Origin: Todiramphus chloris collaris
Taxonomy: Eukaryota > Chordata > Aves > Coraciiformes > Alcedinidae
Length of the DNA stretch: 64,000 bases
Direction of reading: 5' to 3'
Assembly: GCA_025345505.1 (NCBI GenBank)
Contig: JANVCC010000125.1
Location: 2,172,910 to 2,236,909, forward strand
Shown: positions 35,371 through 48,423 of the stretch, piece by piece
Position numbering within the stretch: the first letter of the stretch is position 1
Layout: every line of letters begins with the position of its first letter
Made by a program: the position numbers and the translations under genes
Notes under the pieces: model-generated
What the model saw: only the letters and a program-made list of their open reading frames with translations
Told to the model about the DNA's origin: nothing
Databases searched by the model: none

Positions 35371-38128
35371 AAAAGCGTAGTTTTGATTGGTTGGAACTAA
35401 CAGCATATTTAATTATATTATGGCTATTCCTCTTTTATATTTATTTATTGTTAGAGAACAGAAATTTTATCAAACATAACCCAAATTTAGCTTACCAAAG
35501 TAACTAAGAATGGCTTCTTCCCCTCTTGACATTTAGACAAATGGCAAATCTTAACTCCCTGCAAAAAAAAAAAATGCTAATATGCACAACTACCCACTTT
35601 TTTTCATTTTAAATTAGAGGATTTGCTACTAACATGCCATATGCTGTGTGATATGTTTAACAGAATGTTACACTTCTAATTGCATACCAATCAAGGGCTC
35701 GTATTTTCCAACAATTAGCAGAGTAAAGTATAAATTTCCTGGTGTCGTCGGTGCTTTCAGGCATCCAACAGAGCCTACAATGTTTTAATCCACACCTCTT
35801 CCCAATCACAAACATGATTTGGCTTCAGAAAGAGACCTCCACGCGGAGAAGGAGAGGATGGGGAGACGGGAGAATGAAAGATGCGCTGCCGCTGACAGCT
35901 GCATCGTTTCGACTGCCGAGGATTTCCCACTAAAGTTCTCGGATATTCAACCCCAGAAATGGGGTAGAGATCTCAGGAGGGGTTTTATGGGGTGGGGCTG
36001 GGGTTTTTTGGGGGGTGCTGGTGATCTGTGTGTAGCTATTTATAATGTCTTGACCTTCCATAAGGAGGTTTCTCTGCTAAGAGGAGTTGAAAGGAAGAAA
36101 TACGCAGCTACATCTGAAGGATCTTAAAAAAATGAGCTTATCTGACCATTTGGAAATCAGACAGTTTCATGGGTGAGCCCAAGAAACTAAATATTCTATA
36201 TTCTTGCCAATTATAGCTACTTTGAAGTATGGGAATGGAAAAATGCAGAAACAGCTCTACAGAAGATCTCGGTAACTTCCAGGTGCTCAGGCAGTAGAAG
36301 GTCTCCAATCCTGATCTTCACCACAGAGCTTTAGAAAGTTTCCAAGACCTTTTATGCTGACATTAGCTTGCTTTTTACTTGTATCTATTAACTTAGGTGC
36401 TGATATTCAGATTTCATTAACAAGTGATGAGTCTTCCCATCGTATCATTTATTATGATGGAGCAGGAGTGAGCTCCTTAATGAACAACAAGACGAGTCGG
36501 ATTCATTTTAATCCTTGTTCCAAAGCAGAGTCCCAAATGACTTTTTGCCTAGACATCACTACATAGGAGTAAAAACTTACCGAGCAAAATATTTACTCGT
36601 GTTTATTTCAGTGTTTGCAAACTTGAATAAATTCCCTTCGCCACCAGAAGATGAAGTAATGACAATTAAAGGCTGTATAATCACTGCTAATAAAGATGGT
36701 TTTAATTGGCTATTAATTGCCAGGTACCGTGTGCTCCAATTTCATTTCCAGTGAAATGCTCAGGGCAATTTCACTGTAGCACTGAAAATACTTGAACCTC
36801 TACTTACATCTCCTGGTTTTCAGTGTTACCTGAGAGCTCAGAACAGCCTCCTCTCTAGATTTCTGCACGTCGGGGAAGAACGGGAGTCATGCCTCCAGTA
36901 TGTCAATATTTACAGTATTCAAAGCTTCTTCCCAAAAGAAGTTCAAAGACTTTATTATTGCCAAGTGTGGGTATGAATAGTATCGTCCAACACTACTACC
37001 CAATGATCTCCAGAAGAACACACACATTTTTAGCATGAACTGTTATGAAAAGCGAAAATAACTGAGCAGTCAAGAGTCACGTTTGGAATCTGCAACAGAG
37101 CAATGTCCACTACCCCATCCAGAATACAGTGAGTTTCTAATGAGAAAAGTCAGTTATGAGGTAAACGAAGGCACAGACAACACGATTCAAGAATCCAGTG
37201 GGGCAACACTTTAACCAGCATCTACAGGCAAGGTCTGGATATAAAATGGGAGTTCCTGGGATAAATGGCACCCGTTTTTCTGTAATGCTTTGGTCCCTTC
37301 ATCTTTAAATTTAGACACGTAACAATTTGCTATCGAGTTCACACCAAACTATCCAACGTAATATGACTAAAGGTTTGCTGATTATTACGGCACGGGGTGT
37401 GACAAATGCTCCACAGACTGAAACCCCAAAGGAAAGGCAGAGGCAGGCACAATCTGTGGGACTTCACACAACTTGGGTTAACACTGCTGGATTATTATGG
37501 AGTTGTCGGAGCCAATGCAACACAAAAGATACTTTAAAAGAGAACCAGAAGGATTAAGAATTATGATATACGGTATGGCAGAGTTGTTCATTTCACACAA
37601 TGCATTGCCTAAGAAATAATTTATCACGAGAACGAAAGGAAAGCTGTGAAGGGTAGGTCTGCATGATGGTCAAGCAGTGGAATTTTTTCACTCTCTCAAA
37701 AGAACAGAAGAATTTGTCTGCCACCGTGCCTTTGGAAGAACAGTTCCCAGACTACCATCGCCGACCTCTCCCACACGCTGCTTCCCCAGTCAGACACGTA
37801 TCTCTACCTGTCACAGCTCTGCTTTGCCTCTGCTCATTTTCACTCCACTCAATTCTGCACAGCTCTCTGAACGGACCTCCTGTACCAAGCTCTGCACTGT
37901 GGCAGCCAGAACTCCAAAACAATTTCTCCCAAACAAACAACCCTGCATTCTCTCATTTTCATTCCTTGCCTTGAGTCGTTCTAGCCTTTCTTTCACCCTT
38001 GTGTAGTCCCTATTGCTTCTGCAGAGATTACCGAGTCTTTGTGGCCTCAAGGAATTGCATGGGCTGCACTACAAGATCCCCAGGAGACAAGGACTGGAAG
38101 GGATTATCTAGATATCGAAGTAACGACG
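35371..38128. other. Unique sequence with a G-quadruplex motif and a possible conserved element
   Basis: No confident gene. It contains the G-quadruplex motif at 35979-36015. The stretch at about 36355-36760 is rich in TAAT/ATTA homeodomain-type cores and has few low-complexity runs. Overlapping open frames on both strands at 37663-38050 point to chance. Confidence 0.5.
35979..36015 (+). other. Canonical G-quadruplex motif (five G tracts of four or more)
   Basis: G tracts lie at 35979-35982, 35989-35992, 35994-35997, 36000-36003 and 36010-36015, with loops of 6, 1, 2 and 6 bases. This satisfies the strict four-tract pattern with G4 tracts, so a very stable structure on the plus strand is expected. 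Nothing in the surroundings identifies a promoter or switch it would serve. Confidence 0.93.
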
Positions 38129-38320
38129 TGTGATGGGTTCACCTTGGTCAGCTGCCAGGTGCCCATCCAGCTCCTCTCTCGCTCCCCCTCCTCAACAGGA
38201 CAGGGGGAGAAAACAACATGGAAAAGCTCACGGCTTGAGATAAGGAGACCACTTACCCATTAGCATCGTGGGTAACAGAGACTTGACAAGAGGAATTCAA
38301 TTCATTGCCAGTTAAAACAG
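38129..38320. mobile_element. Degraded avian endogenous-retrovirus LTR fragment
   Basis: The segment begins with TGTGATGGGTTCACCTTGG at 38129 and continues with GCTGCCAGGTGCCCATCCAG, CTCGCTCCCCCTCCTCA, GGACAGGGGGAGAAAA, GCTTGAGATAAGGAG and CATTGCCAGTTAAAACAG. These are successive landmarks of a common avian ERV LTR that I recognise from memory. The downstream two-thirds or more of that LTR is absent, so it is a truncated remnant without internal viral genes. Subfamily and direction are not certain. Confidence 0.7.
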
Positions 38321-38729
38321 ATCCAAGTAGTGGGAAACAGACTCCTCTCCTCCCTGAGGCAATTCCAGGGCATGGACACCCCAATACATTTTGATTTCCA
38401 AGATTTTGTGCATTCACGTGGTGAAAATCATAATTACTGTGTACCAAAACCTCACCTAAACTTCAAATCCACCTGTATAGCTGCGTTTTTCTAACGACTG
38501 CTGAATTTCCAGCTAGCAACAGCAAAGGATACTACGAGATTCTACATTCAGAATACATTCAGATCCATTTCAGTATCTTTTTTGATTCCACATTCGTAAG
38601 GACAATACAAGTCACCTGGCTAGACAAATGTCACTGTCACTCAGAGTACAAGCCTAGATAATAGGAAGAAAAGCTGTTATAGATCTGACCATTTAGAGAT
38701 TGAGCTGCAGGCATCAATCCAGTTCTCAC
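38321..38729. other. Unique non-coding sequence
   Basis: No gene, repeat or strong motif recognised between the LTR remnant and the candidate exon. Confidence 0.5.
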
Positions 38730-38905
38730 CAGACAGCTACCCAGGTGCAGGGTTCGCAGCCACAAATGGATGGTTTTGTCAGCGTCGGGGCGAACGACAG
38801 CAGGAAAGGGGCCTGTTCTTTGGAAAATATCTTCTAGAGCAACATCATCAGCACAGCCAGGGGAACGTGGCGGACTTGGACTTGCTGAGTGTGACACAAT
38901 TCCAG
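38730..38905 (-). CDS. Candidate internal coding exon, product unrecognised
   Basis: On the minus strand an acceptor (CATTTCTTTGAACAG) is followed by 176 nt, of which two bases complete a codon and 58 codons are open, ending at CTG|GTGAGA. The other two frames are closed. The peptide includes SPGCADDVALEDIFQRTGPF and ADKTIHLWLRTLHLGSCL, with a balanced composition and several CpG-containing codons unusual for the local sequence. The open frame continues past the donor to a TGA at 38637-38639, so a terminal-exon reading is also possible. I recognise no domain. With start phase 2 and end phase 0 it could join the 34232-34282 interval in frame, but that is inference. Chance or a decayed retrocopy remain possible. 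Confidence 0.25.
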
Positions 38906-41900
38906 CTGTTCAAAGAAATGACTCCTAAAGTCCCGTGGAGCATCTTCCTTCCTGTTTGCTATGGGAGGCTCAAGCCTTTTCATCACTTCAAAGTGATGAA
39001 AAGAAGCCTAGTAACACAGGAATCTCACATCAAACTACTCCATTTATTTGAAATATTACAGATGCTTCTTCACAATATGATGTTCATCTCTGACCAAAAG
39101 TAAGCCTGGTACTGCTTTCTATTGGTCATGGTGTCAAGTACCTGAAACTTGATATTTAATCAAAATTACTTCTGGAAGTTTGTGGTGGTTTAGTTATTTT
39201 GCACTTACTCCAAGGAATTACAATATTATCCACTTTAAACATTCAAGGTTCTCTATGCAAGAGACAGAAGGAACTTGCTGACCACTGTGTTGTAACCAGA
39301 TATCAAAAAATACAACGTTGAAATGAGCCAGAACATTTAATCATCTGGATTTACTTCATCGTTGCCAGTTTCAAACTAACGTTTGTGAAAGGGGCGACAT
39401 TGTGTTCAAGAGCCTAAATCCTAAATATTCCCTGTAATTTTGGTGATGGACAAAGGCCAACAGACAGAAAATGAAAGCACAGATTTACTTTATGAAGGTA
39501 GAGATCGTTAAAAGATCAGTGTCAGGAATGATGCTACTGAAGATCTGATCTTGTCATCTAGGTCTCAGAAAATAAAGGACGCACTTCACACAGATGTAGA
39601 CGAAGGCTACAGAGAGAATTGGGGAGTGGGCAAGAGAAGACAACCCCATGCTACCAAGGAGACTTGGAGAGGTAGTCCTGACTGCTGTCTTGAAATGCAC
39701 AAAAGAAAGGGCAAGAGTAAAAGAAGGCAAACATCAGAGACCGAGAAAAGCTATTTAAACTAAAGAACAATATTGACATGAGAACAAAAGGGCTGGAAAT
39801 GAGTCACACGTAAATTTAATCTTGAGATTCCTGTTCACAGCAAGGTTCTCAGACAGAGCTCAATAAGTTTACAAGAGACTCTCCACACAAAATTACACTG
39901 AGATGGCTTCTGCAGTCTACTTTTGAATTAAATAACATAAAGATGTATATTTCAATTACGAGATTAATATATTAAAACAAATGTGGACAACACAGATCAT
40001 TGCATATTAGTACCCATAAACACAAATCATTTCCTTCAAACACAGCCTGTTTAACAGAAAGGGTTCATCAGTAGCAACCAGTGAGCACACTGCTGATTAA
40101 TTCCTTCTTTAGGAATAGATGTTCAGAAACTCACTGATTGCCCCAGCAAGTTGTACAAAATTACAGTCGCTAGGAAGCCAGAAGAGGTCATTTTGCCTCC
40201 TCAACAGGCAAAGTTCAGGATGTTCACTCTGACAGATGTTTACTAATCTTATTTTCATCGAAATAACAAAACTTAGATTACTTTTTTTCACTCTCCTTTC
40301 CTTTGCTTTGTTTCACTACCACTACCAGGCAACCTCATGAGCGAAACCTGAACGTGTTCCTTCTGGAAGGGAAGAATATATGGGAAAACTGAGATAGTAA
40401 AGCAAGAGGTGATGGAGTTATTGGGAGTTAAATGCCATGAAGAATCCCACTAGGTAAGGACAGTGTGGACACGCGTCCTCGTGGGGTCAGCTCCCGTTTT
40501 GGGGGGTGGCCCTAAATTTCTGGCCAGAATGAAGGAGCTACAAATACAATCTCATTTCAAACAAGGGCTCTGCATCCAAGTAACTGTACGTATAGTGCAA
40601 AGTCATGTTTTACCCAGCCTACCAGCCTGAGCTATGAGTAAGGCAAAGCCCAAGCCAAGAAGACCTGCCAGATCCGAGCCGTGTCTCCCCAACTCAGCAG
40701 TGCTTCAGCTGGAATCTGGAGCTCGTGCGGAGCAAAAACCAACGCTGAGACTTCGTGCCCCACTAAAACAATGCTAAATATTCCCACAGCTTGGAGTGCT
40801 GTTGGAAAACTGCCAACCAGAACAATTCCGAGCTGGTGGCATCCGTTTCTGCTCTGAAGTTTGGGAATTACGGTCTCCAGCACTTCTAATACTTGGGTTT
40901 TTCCTTCAGTTTGAACGACCCAGCCCCATCATTCACTCGGGTAACTGACAGGTAACTGTTTATCAAAGCAAAGAAATGTAATTATCTCCTAACACTTATT
41001 TTAATTATTGAGGATTGCGACTGTTGCCTTTTTTTTGCTTTCCTGAAGTTTTCACATGAGCCAACCAATTATTTCTCTGTGTAATTCCAGACACTGCCGA
41101 GACATTTTACCCTTTCTATACGCTGCTAACATTTTTAATTAAGATTCCCCCCTTATTTCATCTCTTGTGCTTGGCCTCGATACAAAAGATCTGTAACAGC
41201 TCTGTACATGTTTCATACTATTGAGACACAACTTTATAGGCTACTAAACTAAATGTAGTAACAGAAAACAAGTGAAGCATCTTTTGATGAAAGCCCCTTT
41301 GTACAAAGCAAACCTACAGAAGGCTCAGCTCCTCTGTGACATCCTAAGATTAAAACAAACAAAAAAAAAGCCCTTCTCCTTTTGTAACTTTTTCTAATGC
41401 ACCCACAGGTAATCAGAAATGTTATTAAAGTGAGCCTGAATTTCTTCTTCGAATTAAAACAGGTACTGTAATAAAATGTCTGAGCTCACTACTGAGTACG
41501 CGGTATCAGTAAGAATCACAGCATCACAGCTCAGGGAAGATTTTCTCTTCGACTGGCTTCCTTTGGAAAATCCAATCAATTAATGATACAAAGCAATCAA
41601 TTGAAATCAGCTGCTTCCTGGCCCAAAACTGTACAATCTTCCTTTTAAAAACGTATTTTACAATTGCTTAGTACAAAGGTCTGGGACACAAAACAAAAAG
41701 ATCTAGTTCTGACATTGTTTTACCAAAGAGACAATGGGGACGAGGAAAAGGCTGAGAAAAATCACAGTATGGAGGGGGGGAAAAAAAATCTCTTCTGTGA
41801 AAAAATAGACAATTAGCTGCCAATTTTGAGACACTGAAACGGAGAGAACATGAAAGAGAGAGAACTTCAGTCAGAGCTTATGTTTCCTCACACAGATCTG

Positions 41901-44012
41901 TCTGTGCTTGTACTGGTGAGGTTCTGACAGTTGGAAGCTATTAATTTCAGTATTACAAGCCTTGTTGTGGTGGATTTATGTTCTTTAGAGTCATTAATTC
42001 GCTTCTGCTTCCTCGATGAAATAAAGGATTAACTTCAGAATGGACACTGACAATGAAAACAACTTCCCTCCCCTCGAAACGTCGGTTTGCTGGAGAACAT
42101 CTACTGGGGACACGTCACACTGGCCTCAACCAGGGAGGCAAAACCCACTGGGAGAGGGGACGACAGGGGAGGAAGAATACCTGCAAATACCTGGAAAATT
42201 CTGCTTTTGCTAAAATTCAAATATAAAAGGAAAAGCTCCATTTAACTTAATTAAATACAACCTTTAAGCGACAACTGAGTACCTTTGAACTTCTACCGAG
42301 AAGATGAAACGGTCCAGTAAAATCACACACTTTATTAGCAAAAAAAAAAACCCCACGAGACTGATCCAAAGGACAACGTAATCAGGGAAAGGACCGCTTT
42401 CATTTACCACATTCACAGCATTCAGTTCTGAGCATATGTGTAAGTGAAATAAAACAAAACCTTGAAAATGTCAGAAGCCAGAAAAGAAAGGCTCAGCGTA
42501 CACGTTCCGGAATAAGGCCTCACTTCTTGCTTGCTGCCCAACACCAACTCATGTTGAACCTGCCCTACACAGGCTATTCGGAATATTCCTCCACTACCAT
42601 CAGCAGATTTTCCATTTCTCATTCCTTACACACTTAGCTGTACAATTCCTTTAGTTCTTGGGCAATTAAAATCCTCCCTGATCAAAGCATCCTTCTTGCC
42701 TCTCTTGTTAACACATCCATCTTCTGATCTTTTTTCTTCTTTTAATTGTCCACAAGCTGAATTGTATTTTTCTAACTGCTTCTTCAACGTGTATCATCTG
42801 TGTCCATCAAAGCAAGAGAAATCTACTTCTCTGCAGATTCAGTGATACTTATCACTAACTGCATTACAAGACAGCCTTTTTTGTGGGTTTTTTTCCATCT
42901 TTTTCCTTACAATTATCTTCACAGCTCTCTTTGCAAGTGTAACCCATTTTCATAATTACCACCATAGAGTTTCATTTTTTTTTATTTAGATGTTAAATTA
43001 ATCTATTACCCAATTTACTTCTAACAATACCTAGAAAATTAAGTACCTTGCCTAACTTGCAACAATTTATCATCATTATGGTGATCCTCAATCACCTCTT
43101 CCATCTCAACTGCAATGTTCTAAGCAATATTCCTATCAACTACACGTAACTTCGTTTGGTTCTGTGGTGTTTTAATTTCAAAATACAATGACCTTATGAA
43201 TGAAATACTGAGAACAAATTCCCTCACTCAACAAAATGTATCAGGCACATACATCTGAATGAAGCTTGAGTGAGTTAGTATTCCTGTTAGCACAATGTCT
43301 GGTTTCTTCTTCTTCTTTTCATATCTGATTAACTTTCCTTTCTGACAGTGTTTCTCCCACAACACTACGTTGAAAACCTTAATGGTCTTTAAAAAAATAA
43401 ATCTAGACTGCATTTATTAACATACAGTTCCTATTCAGTGTACTCTTATGCCAAAAGTTGCTCTACATCAGCAATTTTTCCCCCCTCCCTTTGAGACCCA
43501 GTCTCCTGATGGATTCCTGGAGATCAGTCAACTCCTGATTTCATTAAATGAAAGAACTATGTCTCGAAGATCCTGCAACTCAAAGCAAGCAAGACTGTAT
43601 TACACATCTAAGCAATGAACACAGATCTCACCTGCTGGATTTCCTCAACTTTTGAGAATTGATCTAAGTTTTCTCAGTGTAGTATCTCCGTAGTATAAGC
43701 CCAACACTAAGTTCTCATTCCTTAATCACCTCCAAAACTTTACTTTTCCCCATTCTGGTTTGATTTGAGCTCTTCTATAAGAAATTTCCCACGGAAGGTT
43801 TCATTAGAGACTTGGTCAAGCACCACATACACCTTTCTTCGTAGCTGGTCACTCAGAGTAACAATCATATCCTTTTCAATCACTTCAGACACCTGAACTT
43901 TGAGCAAATTTCTCTGTTACTAGTCTTAGAACAGAAAATCTTTTCTGGACTATATCTCATCCATTTATTTCATTGGTTTTGGAGATTATTGAAGGATTAT
44001 AAAAACTACAGA
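38906..44012. other. Unique non-coding sequence
   Basis: No gene or interspersed repeat recognised in 5 kb. Open frames are short and lack recognisable domains. A-rich runs occur near 41362 and 42341. Confidence 0.5.
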
Positions 44013-44228
44013 GGCTTCTGAGCAAGACCTGGAGTGACAGGAGATGGGGGCAATGGTCTTAAACTGAAAGATGGCAAGTTTAGACTGGACATAAGGAAGG
44101 AATTTGCAGTAAGGGTGGTGAGACAGCGAAACGGGTTGCCCAGAAAAGCCATGGATGCCCTGTTACTGGCAGGGTTGAACAACAGGCTGGATGAGGCTTT
44201 GAGCAACCTGATCTAGTGGAAGGTATGA
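44013..44228 (+). mobile_element. CR1 LINE fragment, reverse-transcriptase C-terminal tail (plus strand)
   Basis: Plus-strand CR1 ORF2 tail. The frame from 44034 to the stop at 44214-44216 reads GNGLKLKDGKFRLDIRKEF, then RNGLPRKAMDALLLAGLNNR and a final LSNLI, followed by the typical CTAGTGGAAGG. Both ends are truncated: the reverse-transcriptase core is missing on the left and the 3' UTR with terminal repeat on the right. It is one of only two clearly plus-oriented CR1 pieces here. Confidence 0.92.
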
Positions 44229-44667
44229 AATCTGGTGTGAAGAAACCACCGGCACTCCACCCAACCTGTCTCAAGCTCTCTCCCTTTACACGAGAGGTTT
44301 TGTTATTTTCATTTTAGGGTGCTCTCTTTATTCTCAGCATCTTTTCTTTGAAATCACTACTGGTCCAGATATGTTTGAAACCCTTTCTCTGCAAGTTTTT
44401 CCTTTCAGTTTAGAGTAACCAAGGCTTCGGTAGGAATTAAAAACAACAGCTGATTCAAAACATATCACACAATAGCATGTTTTGACACACAAGAACATTG
44501 CTTGTGTGCCAGATGCCCTAGTTTTATCAAGTTAGTCCATTTTTTTTTTCAATGTACTACCCCAGTCCCTTAACACTTCCCAGTAACTAAAGCATGTTGC
44601 TTGTTTGACATTGCCAAAATACCCTCCAAAACAGCCCGCACACAAGCTGTTAAGATATGAAAGTGTT

Positions 44668-44685
44668 CCCCCCCCCCCCCCGCCC
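44668..44685 (-). repeat. C14 homopolymer (G-rich on the minus strand)
   Basis: 14 C at 44668-44681 are followed by GCCC. On the minus strand GGGC plus 14 G satisfies a four-tract G-quadruplex pattern with one-base loops. Confidence 0.93.
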
Positions 44686-46025
44686 TTGCATCTAAAAAAA
44701 TAAAAAACCTGAAGGTTTTTCTAAATGGATGAGAAAGTTTGGCTACCTAGTAAAAACCATTCACCACCAGTTTCAGTCTTCCTATGAACCAGACCAATTC
44801 TCTGCCTTACAGACAGCTTACTCTTGAAGTTTTCTGTCTAATACTGTTCATACTCTAACAGTGGTAATGGCCAGACTACTGTAATCCAAAAATAGAAATA
44901 ATGAAAGAATATTTTACTTTGATGAATGAGCAGAATAATGTTCTTAAAGGGCAAACCATCATATGCCCTACTGATCTCTTAGTATTTCCAAGCTTCAATC
45001 TGTACCATCTACATGCTCCCGTGGAAGGCCTGGGAGGGGATTGTTTATTATAAGAAAAAATAAAACTATTTTCTTACAGTTCCCCATGAAAAGCAGTCTT
45101 TCAACAAACACCCAAGACAGTCTTGGAAATTCAAATACAGGGAAAGAGCAATATTGTAGGACTGCCTCAACTCTCAACAATGGTGATGTCTGCAGAGATC
45201 TGGCTCTTTTTAACCAGGTCCTTGGGGCAACAAGCTGCCAGGGTGTCAAAGATGGCATCCAAACCCCAGGCTTAGAGATACAGCATTTCCTCACCTAGTC
45301 ACTGACAGATACTTTAAATTATTCTCTGTATTCAAGATGTGGCAATTTGACACTGCTGCAGTGCCCAAGAGTTAATCACAGGAACTGTGGAAACAAAGAT
45401 TTAATTATGGTCGAAGGTCAGACTGGGAAATGCAAAATGAAATGGGTGAGTAGTTTCAGGAATTAATTAATTTTAAGATCTATGAAATGTATATCTGCTG
45501 TGAAAACTGCTTCCGATTTGGTGCTCTCAAAAAACACACAACGAATTCCTACGAACACTTGCTTTAAAAGTAATGCTTCCCTAAGATGCTCTATGAAACT
45601 TCACCAGACAGAACTTCCAAGCAAGCTGTCACGAGCCACATGCTCACAAAACACTTCCAAAATCCTCTTAAATCTGCATCTCCTATTGATCACAGCTACC
45701 TATGAGGGACAATTTAAAATAACCCTTCAATTCTGAGTTGTCTCCAAGTACAATACGCCTACGTGATGCGGGCAGACACACAATTCATTGTGAATCCACA
45801 ACAAAATGCGTAGCATTCTCTGCCTAGAAGTAAGTAATTAAGACTTTGGTTACCAACAATTAGTTTTCTTAATTATGATCCGGCCAGCATTCAGCAGCAG
45901 CCTTGTTAGTTTTCCCTTTAATCACATACTGGAAAATTAAATGCACTGCACTGGGAAAAGGCACCCATGATTAATTTAAGCACTACAAGCTGTCTTGAAA
46001 TTTGTATTTATTATGATGGAGGAGT

Positions 46026-46070
46026 AAAGAATGAATGAAATGAGTGAATGAAATCAAAGAATGAATGAAA
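46026..46070. repeat. Imperfect AATG-type repeat, 30-bp period
   Basis: AAAGAATGAATGAAA occurs at 46026-46040 and 46056-46070, with a related TGAGTGAATGAAATC unit between them. Confidence 0.9.
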
Positions 46071-48423
46071 GCAAAAAGCTGCTTCTGGACTTTTCCCATG
46101 GCAAAGCTTGACAATTGTATGTTTCTTAGAGTATTACTGCAAATACTGTCTTTTAGAGTTCATGTCTGATCATTGATTTTCAGTTATTCACTTCGTTTCT
46201 ATAGAGAAAGAAAACCATTTGCCTGATAAGATTAAAACATTTAACACTTTTAAGGTGTCTACAGTTCTACACTTCTCTACCAAATCTTCACTCAAACACG
46301 AACAAGGATGATCAGGAAAAGATGTGCTGTGAAGGAAACTTGAGTTTATTTTGCCTTATATAGGAGAAATTAAAACAAGTTTTGGTCATAAAATTTGTGT
46401 ACAGCATGCAAAGTGTTGGGAACATATTGCTCAAGAGGTTCATCTCATTTGAATGCAGGAATATCCCGAGCCCAGCCTAGTCCCAGTTCAATCAAGAGTC
46501 TATTCCAAGTTCAATAACAACATTTTGTGCACAACATTTGTACCTAGGATAATTTTGCTGTGAAATGCAGAAGAGTGCCATCAAACCCATGTGCTCGGCC
46601 TCAGAATTTTGCTTACTTGTGAAACTTGGCAACATAAATCAAATTAAAGGTTGCAAAAATATCCCACAGCCAGCAACTACAAATGCTCAACCTGATCATT
46701 TCCAAATGCAGCCACGGAACTTACACGACGTGTGACTTTGAAGAGTCTCGGTTCTCCTCATTAAACCTCGCAGGCTGTGTTGCCTTGATTGGATGATACT
46801 AATATATTCACCTTAAACCCACATCTATGCCTAACGTTTGGTTTGTTGCCCAGCAGTAAAAAGAAAATATGGCATAAATAGTAGAGAACGCTGCACTTGG
46901 TGGTGTTGAGCAAGATGATGTTTTTCAATTACGCGTGATTTACTAACCTGCTGAAGAGACGACTTCATTTTCCAGAGATGTCCTAAATCTTAAAATCCAT
47001 TTCAAAACCAGATTAAGAACTCTCACTCTATCCTTTGACATATTTTCTTTTTTTTTATGATTCCTCCTGTTTTAAATACTTGTCCCTTGCCCCTTCTATG
47101 AAATCACAACAACAGCGACCACTTGGAGATCATTTTTTTTTCTTCTGACAACCTTCAGAGCTGACTTCTTTCCTTCAGACCAAAACTTCAGTGCCACTAA
47201 CTTTCCATTCTACTGTTTGCCTTGCATTTAATGAAAAAAAAAAAGACAGGATTGTCAAATTTACATGAAAAATTATTTCAATATGCTTTTATAATTTTAG
47301 AAATGTAATATTCGCTCTAATATGAATTAAACATGCCAAATTTAAAAGGAATTTTGAAGTCCAGCTTTTATGAATTTGAACAAAAGCCAGTCATCTTTTT
47401 AATCAAAACCATGTTAAATATTCATTCATGTCTCACAGTGAGCACTTATAATAAAGTAAGCCATTCAGTGGAACCATCAATATACCAAAGCCTTGGATAG
47501 CCAGAGAATCAATTTTATTGCGTAACAATACGGCAAAATTTTCAGCGAATCGATGCAAAGATTATGGTACAAGGATAGCTAGTAGGAAAGGGTTCACATT
47601 CAAATGCAAGTTACTCTTAACATACAGAAAAACAGAACTCAAAGCAAAGCAAGGCTGTGACTACAGTGTGATGATTAAGAGAGAAAACCCTGTCTGACGC
47701 TACAATATTACAGTGTTTTTAATGTACTATCCTACCAATGACATCAGAATATTGGATGAGGCAGGACAAGAAAGCAAAATCTGCAGTCCACTGCCTTATT
47801 AATTATATCTACTAAGATTATAGTTTTCTTCTAGTAGAAATGCTAGCAGTCAAAAACTTTTACGACAGCTTGCGTATGTTTATCTCATTACTGGTACTTG
47901 GTACAGATCAGTACCACTAAGCCAGCCAATTCTTACAAGATGGGTAAGGTCACAAAAAAGAACCACAAGGAAATCAGAACTTTCACTGTATCTTTGATGA
48001 TTTAAAACACAAAACACTTTACCATGCCCATGAGGTGAATAGGAACTACGTTCTGGCACCGAAAACCAGTCTCAACTACAAAATACCATGTGTCACACTG
48101 ACTAAAAATCTGTGTGTACGCACACATTCTTCAGTGTCCAGACATTCCAACAACTCTTTATTATTCCCACCTACAAAACTAGGAAAAAAAAAACCCAGTC
48201 TTTTAATTCCTCCCCCATCCCACACATCACCAAAACCCAAATGAGCCTGTACTGCTATGGTGCACTTTCTGAAGGGACGGCACTAACCTTTCTCATGATG
48301 ACTGCAGGTAGGGTTACCTGACAACAACAGCATGAAAGCAACTATCAAACATTTAACTGCTGAATATTTGAACCTAGAATTTATTAAGAGAAAGTAAAAT
48401 TTCTCCATCATTTTCAGTTTCAA

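Larger units (their letters stand above)
44229..48423. other. Unique AT-rich sequence
   Basis: No gene recognised in 4.2 kb. It contains the C14 run (44668-44681), a small GAATGAAT repeat (46026-46070), and TAAT-rich blocks at 45840-46020 and 47240-47460 that resemble conserved non-coding DNA in texture. Confidence 0.5.

Noticed and set aside
35133-35507. 124-codon plus-strand open frame
   Set aside because: Mostly translated TTTG low-complexity sequence.
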